From the NCBI GenBank assembly GCA_964528605.1, contig CAZGSV010000047.1, positions 1-24,335 on the forward strand: 24,335 bases of DNA. The letters are read 5' to 3'. The notes below the pieces were generated by a model that worked only from the letters and a program-made list of their open reading frames with translations, ran no database searches and had not been told where the DNA came from. The DNA comes from CAZGSV01 sp964528605. GTDB taxonomy: Bacteria > Armatimonadota > Zipacnadia > CAZGSV01. The translations under genes and the position numbers were made by a program. Position 1 is the stretch's first letter, and every line of letters begins with the position of its first letter. Shown here in pieces: positions 7,778-13,973 of the stretch.

Positions 7778-8362
7778 ATGCGAAAGGCTTCGGTGTTGTT
7801 GCTTCTTATCTTCGTCCTAGCGCTCGCGCTGGCGGCCCTCGGCTGCCGCTCGACCGGCCAGGTGGCCGGCCCGGCCGGGCCTAAGGCAGGTGCAGGCGGC
7901 GAGAAAGCCACTGGCGAGCCCGGCGGCAAAGGCCCGGCCGTGCCTGCGGTGGGAGCCGGCGGCGCGCCCAGCCAGGAGACCATCGTGGTGCCTGCCTCCC
8001 TGCCTGAGGCCAAGGACGCGAAGGTAGTGGTCCAAGCCTTCTTCCCGCTCAACAAGGATCACAAGGAAGAAGTCGAGGCGGTTCGCGGCCTGGAGAAGAA
8101 GTTCCTCGGCAAGGTGCGCACCGAAGTCTACGAGATGCGCAAGCCCGACGAGAAGCCCGAGGACTTCAAGAAGTGGACGGCTACCGGCCTCGGCTGCGCC
8201 GGCATCGTCATTGACGGCAAGAACGAGTTCACCGTTGACACCGGCGACGGCAAGGGCCCCCATAAGGTGATGTTCCAGCGCGCCATGGGCGGCGCCTGGA
8301 CTCAGGTGGAACTGGAAAAGGCGGTCGCGGATGAGGTGCAGAAGGTCTATGGCGGCAAATAG
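7778..8362 (+). CDS. Lipoprotein with thioredoxin-like fold lacking CXXC
   Basis: 194 residues from the ATG at 7778, chosen because GACGGGG is well spaced for it; GTG 7769 and ATG 7772 are in-frame alternatives. The signal ends in lipobox ALGC (Cys23), followed by a Gly/Ala/Pro-rich tether (about 24-66). Residues 80-194 suggest a thioredoxin-type fold: strand KVVVQAFFP, helix, strand KVRTEVYEM, then GLGCAGIVIDGKNEF, where the usual cis-proline is replaced. There is no CXXC; the single mature-domain cysteine is Cys140. It is therefore unlikely to be a thiol oxidoreductase and may bind a ligand or metal, or the partner encoded next. The binding-protein gene overlaps its 3' end by 14 bases, so the two are co-translated. 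The fold call is moderate. Confidence 0.8.
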   Translation: MRKASVLLLLIFVLALALAALGCRSTGQVAGPAGPKAGAGGEKATGEPGGKGPAVPAVGAGGAPSQETIVVPASLPEAKDAKVVVQAFFPLNKDHKEEVEAVRGLEKKFLGKVRTEVYEMRKPDEKPEDFKKWTATGLGCAGIVIDGKNEFTVDTGDGKGPHKVMFQRAMGGAWTQVELEKAVADEVQKVYGGK

Positions 8363-9224
8363 CGCGCGCCCATTGGTAACGCGGCCGGCGCTCGCACTGC
8401 TCGCCTGCGCGCTCCTGACCGCGTTGGTCTGGGGGTGCCGGAGCGGCAGTGCCACTACCGCCGCCGCTCCCTCCAAAGGCGAAACCAAGCAGACGCTGAC
8501 CCTCTTCGTCCCCTGCGGCCTCATCATTCCCTTTAGCAGCGCCATTGATGAGTTCAAGCGCCTGCACCCGGAATTGCCGGTGAAGGGCGTCTACGACAAC
8601 CACCTGAAACTGATCGCGCAGTTGGAGATAGGCGAGCGTGGCGACGTCTTCGTCTCACCCGGCGACGCCGAGATGGGCTATCTCGACAAGCGCAATCTCC
8701 TGGAGACTGAACCACGGGTCGCCGTCGGCTCCTATGCGGTCGTGCTGGTGGTGCCCCTCGCCAATCCCGCCGGCATCAAGAGCGTCAACGACCTCGTCTC
8801 CCCCAAGGTCAAGGCCATCGCCTTCCCCGACCCCGAACGCAACTCTGTGGGCTACTACGCCAAACAGAGCCTGCAGAAACTGGGCCTCTGGGACAAGGTG
8901 CAGCCGAAACTCCAAGTAGTCGAATCGGCCAAGACGTCGCACGAACTTGTGCAGAAGGCGCAGGCGGACGCCGCCTTCTCCTTCAAGACCTGCCCGCTCC
9001 CGCCCGAGCCGGAGAAGGTCGCCGGGATGAAGGTGCAGATAGTGCAGGAACTCCCGCGTGACTCCTACGACACCCCTCGCGTCGTCGCCCGCATCATGCG
9101 CGATACGCCCAACCGCAAGGCGGCCGAGCAGTTCCTAGACTTCCTCAAGCAGCCGGCGACACACGACATATTGCTCAAGAACCGCCTCCCCGACAACCTG
9201 GGGCTGATGTCCAAGACAGGCTAG
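8349..9224 (+). CDS. ModA-like periplasmic binding lipoprotein, atypical ligand motifs
   Basis: About 291 residues from the ATG at 8349 (AGAAGG upstream); an in-frame ATG at 8331 would add six residues and lengthen the n-region. The signal ends VWGC, a lipobox with an unusual Trp. The mature part follows the ModA-type bilobed layout: KQTLTLFVPCGLI, then VYDNHLKL, GDVFVSPGDAEMGYL, VGSYAVVLVVPLANP, and a C-terminal PNRKAAEQFLDFLKQP. True ModA binds oxyanion with serines in AASL and SSG motifs. Here those places read PCGL and DNHL, so cysteine, asparagine or histidine may contact the ligand and molybdate is doubtful. No permease or ATPase gene follows. It overlaps the thioredoxin-like lipoprotein gene, indicating a functional pair. 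A terminator follows the stop. Confidence 0.84.
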   Translation: MAANSARPLVTRPALALLACALLTALVWGCRSGSATTAAAPSKGETKQTLTLFVPCGLIIPFSSAIDEFKRLHPELPVKGVYDNHLKLIAQLEIGERGDVFVSPGDAEMGYLDKRNLLETEPRVAVGSYAVVLVVPLANPAGIKSVNDLVSPKVKAIAFPDPERNSVGYYAKQSLQKLGLWDKVQPKLQVVESAKTSHELVQKAQADAAFSFKTCPLPPEPEKVAGMKVQIVQELPRDSYDTPRVVARIMRDTPNRKAAEQFLDFLKQPATHDILLKNRLPDNLGLMSKTG

Positions 9225-9252
9225 CCGCACTCTCTTCCGTCTTTGCGCACAG

Positions 9253-9297
9253 AGCCCTTCCCCGAATCACCCAGATACGGGGAGGGGCTTGTCTTTG
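9253..9297 (+). terminator. Intrinsic terminator of the lipoprotein/ModA-like operon
   Basis: AGCCCTTCCCCG (9253-9264) pairs with CGGGGAGGGGCT (9278-9289), a 12-bp stem with one G-U pair, then TGTCTTT. It lies 29 bases after the TAG stop. Confidence 0.78.
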
Positions 9298-9348
9298 GGC
9301 GTCCTGGGTGAAATGTGATGCCGAAGACTAGCCCGCACCGTCGAAGTG

Positions 9349-9357
9349 TGTGACAAT
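9349..9357 (+). promoter_or_regulatory. Possible extended -10 element for the C45 gene
   Basis: TGTGACAAT matches an extended -10 (TGn plus a four-of-six hexamer). No credible -35 is seen 17 bases upstream. It lies just after the previous operon's terminator, where a promoter is needed. Confidence 0.3.
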
Positions 9358-9386
9358 AGTGGCCGTAAAGGAAGGGGGGATTACGC

Positions 9387-10607
9387 GTGCGACGCGTAAA
9401 TCTAGCGCTGGTTCCGGCGGTACTGACGCTCATTCTTCTCCTCTGCGCGTTCTGCCTCCCGCTCGTGCGGCAGAGCGCCGCGCCGGCAGCCGAAGCGCCG
9501 CCTGTCAAAGGCACGCTCACCACGGTGGGACAGGGCGACCACGCCCTCAAGGTGCTCGTCCTCGAGGGCACGCCCTATGAGATGGGCTACGCCCAAGGTG
9601 TCTTGCTGAAAGACGAGGTCAAAGGGCTGATCGCAGACGCGCTGCCCACTCTCCTGGGAACCGAGCGCGTGGTCCTGGACCAGATTGACCAGACCTACCA
9701 ACAGCAAGCCCCCTACATCCCGGAAGCATACAAGGAAGAGATGCGTGGCCTGTCGGATGGCTCCGGCGTGCCGCTGGAGATGGTCCAGCGTGCGCAGGTG
9801 CTCCCCGAGACCGCGGAGTTCGCCTGCAGCGCCTGCGCCGCCTGGGGCAAGGCGACGCGCGATGGCCACTTCTATCAGGTGCGCAACCTCGACTGGGAGG
9901 TGCGCGCCCACGTGCAGGACTACGCCGTCATCGTGGTCTACAAACCCGACCACGGCGTGCCCTTCGTCAACGTCACCTGGGCGGGCTTCCTCGGCGTCTT
10001 CACCGGCATCAACGCTGAGAAGATCGCCGTCGGCTCCATCGGCGACAACTTCGGGCGCGAGCACGAGCGTCACGACGGCATCACCGTTGCCTTCCTCGCG
10101 CGGCGGGTGGTGCAGGAATGCCGCACCCTTGACGAGGCCGTGGCGATGATCCGCGATGCGCGCCGCACGAGCGCCTACGTCTATTGCGTGGGCGACGGCA
10201 AGACTCCCGACGCCCGCGGCTTCCGCACCGCAGCGGACACCTTCGAGTGCTTCGGGCCCGGTCAGTTCCCGCCTCCCTATGTGCCTATGCCGCAGGTGGT
10301 GTGCATGTACATGGGCTGGGGAGCTATCGGAAGGCTCCATGATCGCCTCCAGGCCCACTACGGTGACATCGCGCCCGACAATCTAATGAGTGATGTCATC
10401 CCCGCCACCGGCATGAGGAACGCCAACCTGCACGAGGTCATCTCCGACAACACCGCGCTCAAGTTGTGGATCGCCAATGCCGGCCCCGACGGCAGCCCCG
10501 CCTTCTCTCAGCCCTACGTGGAGTTCGACGCCGCGCCGTACCTCTCCCCTTCACACCAAGGGCCAGGCGCAACTCACAACGGCGTACCGCCGGGCCAGCG
10601 CGCGTGA
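9387..10607 (+). CDS. C45-family (penicillin acyltransferase-type) Ntn hydrolase, exported
   Basis: 406 residues with a GTG start; AAGGAAGGGGGG lies about seven bases upstream. An N-terminal hydrophobic segment (about 5-27) looks like a signal peptide or anchor. The catalytic core shows GTPYEMGYAQG (61-71), typical of the family, then FACSACAAWGKATRDG and RNLDW. By alignment to the family's GC(S/T)SFAAWG signature, Cys147 is the likely nucleophile and would become N-terminal after autoprocessing. Here the residue before it is Ala rather than the usual Gly, and Cys150 replaces a Phe/Tyr. Members hydrolyse or transfer acyl groups on amide bonds; the natural substrate cannot be inferred. It is transcribed alone, downstream of a terminator. 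The TGA stop forms part of the next gene's -10 element. Confidence 0.86.
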   Translation: MRRVNLALVPAVLTLILLLCAFCLPLVRQSAAPAAEAPPVKGTLTTVGQGDHALKVLVLEGTPYEMGYAQGVLLKDEVKGLIADALPTLLGTERVVLDQIDQTYQQQAPYIPEAYKEEMRGLSDGSGVPLEMVQRAQVLPETAEFACSACAAWGKATRDGHFYQVRNLDWEVRAHVQDYAVIVVYKPDHGVPFVNVTWAGFLGVFTGINAEKIAVGSIGDNFGREHERHDGITVAFLARRVVQECRTLDEAVAMIRDARRTSAYVYCVGDGKTPDARGFRTAADTFECFGPGQFPPPYVPMPQVVCMYMGWGAIGRLHDRLQAHYGDIAPDNLMSDVIPATGMRNANLHEVISDNTALKLWIANAGPDGSPAFSQPYVEFDAAPYLSPSHQGPGATHNGVPPGQRA

Positions 10608-10613
10608 TACAAT
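10605..10613 (+). promoter_or_regulatory. Extended -10 promoter for the small membrane protein
   Basis: TGATACAAT is an extended -10 (TGn plus TACAAT, five of six). It begins with the TGA stop of the C45 gene. Predicted start near 10620 gives an 85-base leader to the ATG at 10705. The -35 region is poor, as is usual for extended -10 promoters. Confidence 0.55.
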
Positions 10614-10692
10614 GATCGGGGAAGCCAGGCAGGGAAGGCCACCGCGGTCGTAGGCGTAACAGCCGACCATCGGCATTGTCCGGGTTCCAGGG

Positions 10693-10704
10693 AGGTGCGC
10701 ACCT
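10693..10704. repeat. Perfect 12-bp palindrome overlapping a Shine-Dalgarno
   Basis: AGGTGCGCACCT reads the same on both strands and ends on the base before the ATG at 10705. Its left half supplies the AGGTG of the ribosome site GGGAGGTG. It could be a protein-binding palindrome, or could hold transcripts in a form that hides the ribosome site. Confidence 0.6.
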
Positions 10705-11283
10705 ATGGTCTCGCCTGGAGTGCACACTTGGTGGTCGCGCGCAAGCGCCGCCACCCTAGTAGTGTCATCCTCCATCGCCATCTGGCCGGAAATCACCGCT
10801 TTCCGGATCACGGGCTGGCCCTTTTGCGCGGTCCTGCGCCTGTACTCACTATCCGAAGGAATCCAACTGGTCTGCCTCGCCCGTCGCCCCGAGGCGGCCT
10901 CCGTCGCCCGTTCCGCCCGCCTCTGGGGCTCGGGAACGGTAGTCATAGGGCTGCTCCTCGTTCTCACGTGGATCGTCCATTGGGCGTTCGGGCTCCCGGC
11001 TACTACCCCCTTCAGACCAATGGGCCTCTATTTCGCCCTTGCGGGCGCCGCTTGGTTGTGGGTACTGCTGCTGGGGGGCCCGGTGCCGCTGCTAGCGGTG
11101 GTCTTCGCAACCACCAACTGGCCTGCCAAATTGCCCCTCTACTTGGCCCGGCGCGCGCGTGCACGCTGGGCCGTTGTCATCCTCTTCGCCTTCGGCCTGG
11201 TGACGATTGTCCTCGGAAACCTCGGCACTTGCCACCAACTTAGGGAGATGCAGCAGGAACTCTCAATCCTCCAACATCGCTAA
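10705..11283 (+). CDS. Small multi-pass membrane protein, unknown function
   Basis: 192 residues; the start is set by a strong GGGAGGTG seven bases before the ATG. The first 70 residues are weakly hydrophobic and unlike anything I recognise. The rest is clearly membrane protein, with likely helices at about 78-98, 107-137 (possibly two) and 154-173. A positively charged loop (LARRARARW) precedes the last helix. The end, QLREMQQELSILQHR, looks like a short amphipathic or coiled-coil tail. A very similar helix-plus-tail module (ALTHLYAARDIRQAQEELKA) is encoded in the same orientation about 110 bases downstream, implying a tandem duplication. I do not recognise a family, and the true start could lie further in. 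Confidence 0.62.
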   Translation: MVSPGVHTWWSRASAATLVVSSSIAIWPEITAFRITGWPFCAVLRLYSLSEGIQLVCLARRPEAASVARSARLWGSGTVVIGLLLVLTWIVHWAFGLPATTPFRPMGLYFALAGAAWLWVLLLGGPVPLLAVVFATTNWPAKLPLYLARRARARWAVVILFAFGLVTIVLGNLGTCHQLREMQQELSILQHR

Positions 11284-11310
11284 CGCAAATCGGGGATGGG
11301 CTTGTTTTTG

Positions 11311-11386
11311 GCGTAGGGGCCGTAGCCTTGGCTCGGCCCGCGACGGCGCAAGCCGTCGAGAAGCGTAGGGGCGAGCCGCTGGCTCG
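11311..11386. repeat. REP-like palindromic element: three hairpins and a repeated GCGTAGGGGC
   Basis: GCGTAGGGGC occurs at 11311-11320 and 11363-11372, each opening a palindrome. Hairpin 1 is GGGCCG-T-AGCC with GGCT-CGGCCC (11317-11339). Hairpin 2 is CGACGGC-GCAA-GCCGTCG (11341-11358), with a GNRA-type loop. Hairpin 3 is CGAGCC-GCT-GGCTCG (11372-11386). A degenerate third copy of the leader plus palindrome sits at 22621-22645. This looks like a dispersed intergenic repeat that has landed between two related coding segments. The whole gap 11284-11591 holds only this, the fragment at 11386-11496 and a terminator-like half-motif at 11291. Confidence 0.62.
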
Positions 11387-11496
11387 TGCTTGGTGCCGTC
11401 GTTCTTCTGCTTGCCCTCACTCACCTATACGCGGCCCGGGACATCAGACAGGCCCAGGAGGAGCTCAAAGCCCTCCAGTCAGAGTCCGCGAAGTGA
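11386..11496 (+). pseudogene. Tail fragment of a paralogous membrane protein (or 36-residue small protein)
   Basis: The frame ending at TGA 11494-11496 reads VLGAVVLLLALTHLYAARDI followed by RQAQEELKALQSESAK. This matches the design of the end of the preceding membrane protein: a last helix with VV(I/L)L, then a Q/E/L-rich tail. There is no intact 5' part; upstream lies the palindromic repeat, whose last hairpin overlaps the first codon. Either a duplicate copy lost its front when the repeat inserted, or it is a small single-helix protein starting at the GTG (11386). Confidence 0.45.
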
Positions 11497-11591
11497 ACGG
11501 CAGCATCCCCAGAGTGGCCTTGGCGAGGTGGATCTACCGCTAAGTGCTGGTGGCCACAGGTGCTGGCCAGGCCGGCAGGGCCCTTCGCGCA

Positions 11592-12728
11592 CTAGCGCAC
11601 TAGCGAGGCGTAGAGGGCGCGGACTTTGGCGGCGCACTTATCGGAGGTGAACTGCTCGGCCCCCGCCTTGCCCTTGGCCGCCAGTTCCTTCCGCAACTCG
11701 GGGTCGCGCAGCAGACGGAGCGCCTGCTCGGCAAAGGCCTGCGCGTCCAAGGGTGACAGCAGCCCTCCACCGGTCTTGCGCACGGTCTCGCCGGTTCCAT
11801 AAGCGTCAATGGCGACCGCCGGCACTCCCGCCCGCATCGCCTCCACCAGATTCAGCCCCTGCGTCTCCGTGTCCGACGCGGTGACGAAGATGTCGGACGC
11901 GGCGAGATAGTCCATTATCTTCTCGGGCTGCTGGAAGCCCGCCAGGCGCACCTTCCCCTCCAGGCCGAGGCTGCTCACCAGGTCCCTGACTTGCTGCTCA
12001 TATGGTCCCCCCCCGACGACCAGCAGCACGGCCTCCGGAATCTCCTTGGCGACCAAAGTGAAGGCGTTGAGCAGAACCTCTGTGCGCTTCTCCTTGGCCA
12101 GACGCCCGACATAAATGAGCAGCGGCCCGTCCGCCGGCACGTTCCACTGCCTGCGCACCCACGAGGGGTCCTCCGAGGGCTTCTTGTCCGGCGGAATCCC
12201 CGTGGGGATGACGTGGATGGGTGTGGTCACGCCGTAGTTCCGCAGTTCATCCCCTATGGGCTCGGAGGGAGCGATGACCGCGTCCGCGCGATTGCAGAAG
12301 TCGCGCGAGAGGCGCACCAGCAGCGGGGCTATCCGCGCTCCCACCAACGGAGCGTAGTGCGCGTACTCGCGCAGCAAGGTGTGATAGGTCACCACCAGCG
12401 GAACGCGCCGCTTGCGCGCCACCCGGGCCCCGAAGCGAGCCATGGTAAACGGCGAGTTGACGTGCACTACCTCCGGGGGGTGCTCGCGCAGCGTGCGCGC
12501 CGCCTGCACGGAGAGCGGTATGGCCAGCGGATAGTCAGGCTGCTTGGGGATCTTGAAGGAGGGCACGCGCACGGTGAAGGGATCCGTCTCTTGGTAGCCC
12601 CGATAAGCCGGCGCGAAAATCCACACCTCGTCCCCCTGCACGCGCAGGAACCGCGCCAGGGTAAGAATCGAAATGGATACGCCGTTAACTACCGGGAGCA
12701 GACATTCGCTGAAGATGGAGACGATCAT
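11592..12728 (-). CDS. GT4-family (GT-B) glycosyltransferase
   Basis: 378 residues. It transfers a sugar from a nucleotide-sugar donor, probably to a lipid or envelope glycan at the inner face of the membrane. The N-terminal Rossmann half starts FSECLLPVVNGVSI, with VVHVNSPF and VTYHTLLREY. The C-terminal half has IYVGRLAKEKR (Arg209, Lys214, donor phosphate) and the EX7E motif E288-TQGLNLV-E296 followed by AMRAGVPAVA. The sequence resembles the diacylglycerol glucosyltransferase/PimB-like group; the acceptor is not determinable. It is last in a four-gene operon, its ATG overlapping the DUF192 gene's TGA by four bases. The stop codon lies in a tandem CTAGTGCG duplication (11588-11603), so the last residues may be recently altered. 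Confidence 0.92.
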   Translation of the reverse strand: MIVSIFSECLLPVVNGVSISILTLARFLRVQGDEVWIFAPAYRGYQETDPFTVRVPSFKIPKQPDYPLAIPLSVQAARTLREHPPEVVHVNSPFTMARFGARVARKRRVPLVVTYHTLLREYAHYAPLVGARIAPLLVRLSRDFCNRADAVIAPSEPIGDELRNYGVTTPIHVIPTGIPPDKKPSEDPSWVRRQWNVPADGPLLIYVGRLAKEKRTEVLLNAFTLVAKEIPEAVLLVVGGGPYEQQVRDLVSSLGLEGKVRLAGFQQPEKIMDYLAASDIFVTASDTETQGLNLVEAMRAGVPAVAIDAYGTGETVRKTGGGLLSPLDAQAFAEQALRLLRDPELRKELAAKGKAGAEQFTSDKCAAKVRALYASLVR

Positions 12729-13096
12729 TCCCGGGGTGGGCGGGTCCAGATGAGGGACAGGCGGTCCCCGACGGAGACCGGAACCGTCTGCAGCGCGTTG
12801 GCCGGTAGGGCTACCACGTCCGAGGCGCGGCGGTCGCGGCGCACCGAATGTCTGGGCGCGGCGCAGCGCACCGTGCCCACCACATAGCCGCGGTCGTCAA
12901 GAAACACCAAGTCCAAGGGCTCGCGCGCGTAGTAGGTGGGCAGCAAGAGGCAGTGGCTCACGAGCACCGCCTCCCCCGCCCGGGGGGGGCGGAAGCGCAG
13001 GAAGTTGCGCAGTCTCTGGAACAGCCCCCGCACCACCCGCAGGCTCGAGGCCAGCAGCACCTCGCGCGAGAAGTTCCAGAGCAAGTACTTAGGCAT
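12725..13096 (-). CDS. DUF192 family protein
   Basis: About 123 residues from the ATG at 13096, which has GAGG nine bases upstream; an in-frame TTG at 13105 is less likely. The DUF192 signature is clear: EPLDLVFLDDRGYVVGTV, a central AP segment, then DVVALPANALQ and PVSVGDRLSLIW. The family is small, beta-rich and of unknown biochemical function. It often carries a signal peptide, but none is seen here; instead there is a basic amphipathic N-terminus (RVVRGLFQRLRNFLRF) that could lie on the membrane. It overlaps both operon neighbours: by eight bases at its start with the TIM-barrel gene and by four at its end with the glycosyltransferase gene. Confidence 0.82.
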   Translation of the reverse strand: MPKYLLWNFSREVLLASSLRVVRGLFQRLRNFLRFRPPRAGEAVLVSHCLLLPTYYAREPLDLVFLDDRGYVVGTVRCAAPRHSVRRDRRASDVVALPANALQTVPVSVGDRLSLIWTRPPRE

Positions 13097-13973
13097 TGCC
13101 GCCAACCTCGTTGATGAGGCGCACCAGGTTCTCGAAGCAAACCCGCGACCCGTATTCGCCCTTGGAGGAAAAGGCGGCGCCGCCAGGACGCGACATCTGT
13201 GCCTGGGTAAGTTCCTGCTCCGCGGGCCGCCAGTGCGTCTCCAGCGACACGAACCCCTGGTACCCGTCCTCTATCAACGCCCGCATCTGACCGCGGTAGT
13301 CAATGTCGCCCTCGCCAATCGGAGTGCACCGCGCGTCGCCTTTCTGCCCGTCCCAGCTGGCGTCCTTCACGTGGCAGTGAACCATGCGGTCTCGCACCGC
13401 TTCGTAGCCGTCCGGGTACGCCGGCTCCGCGTGCGCGAACACCTGATTGGCCCCGTCCCACACCGCGCCCAGCCTGGGGTGGTTCACCTCCGCCAACAGC
13501 CGCGCTACCTCCCCTCCCGTGCCCAGGTAGCACGAGGCCTCGTTCTCGATGCCTATCACGCCGTCCATCTCGTCCAGTATCTTGACGACCTCAGGGAAGG
13601 AGTCCACGATCCGCCCCCACACCGGCTCCAGCGGCCCTTTCCGCCAGAACGTGAAGCCGCGGATGAGGTTGATGCCGAAGGCGTGCGCAATCTCGAGGCA
13701 CCGCCGCAGCATGTCGAGATGCTCGCGATACGCCTGCGCGTCGCCCAGGTCGCACTTGAAAAACGGGGAAGCGATGCAGCACACGCGCATCCCCTTGTCG
13801 CCCAGTATCGCCTGCATCTCCTTGATCTGTTGATCGCTGAGCGCCTGCACCTTCGTGTCCCATACCGACCGGATCTCCGCGCCCACCCCGCCGTACTCCT
13901 TGACCACGTCGCAGGCGTGCGCGAAGTCTTGCGCTATCTCATCAGTGATTGCCGCGAGTTTGAACACCGACAT
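13089..13973 (-). CDS. Sugar phosphate isomerase/epimerase-like TIM barrel
   Basis: About 294 residues from the ATG at 13973; a GTG at 13976 is an in-frame alternative. Xylose isomerase-like barrel with the expected metal ligands: Glu143 (IGIENE), Asp173 (AVWDGAN), His201 (HCHVKD) and Glu245 (SLETHW). Members isomerise or epimerise sugars, inositols and related polyols, or act as AP endonucleases. The non-nuclease, IolE/hydroxypyruvate-isomerase-like layout fits here, but the substrate is unknown. It is cytosolic, with no signal. The ATG shares one base with the TGA of the S55 peptidase gene (TGATG), and the stop overlaps the DUF192 gene. Such tight coupling with a glycosyltransferase suggests a sugar-modifying pathway, which is inference. 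Confidence 0.9.
   Translation of the reverse strand: MSVFKLAAITDEIAQDFAHACDVVKEYGGVGAEIRSVWDTKVQALSDQQIKEMQAILGDKGMRVCCIASPFFKCDLGDAQAYREHLDMLRRCLEIAHAFGINLIRGFTFWRKGPLEPVWGRIVDSFPEVVKILDEMDGVIGIENEASCYLGTGGEVARLLAEVNHPRLGAVWDGANQVFAHAEPAYPDGYEAVRDRMVHCHVKDASWDGQKGDARCTPIGEGDIDYRGQMRALIEDGYQGFVSLETHWRPAEQELTQAQMSRPGGAAFSSKGEYGSRVCFENLVRLINEVGGNA

Noticed and set aside
9402..10358. A 318-codon minus-strand frame opposite the C45 gene
   Set aside because: Antisense shadow of a convincing Ntn-hydrolase gene; no promoter or ribosome site serves it.
11551..11569. TGGCCA-CAGGTGC-TGGCCA as a terminator for the glycosyltransferase operon
   Set aside because: TGGCCA is self-complementary, so the pairing is trivial, and no T-run follows on the minus strand.
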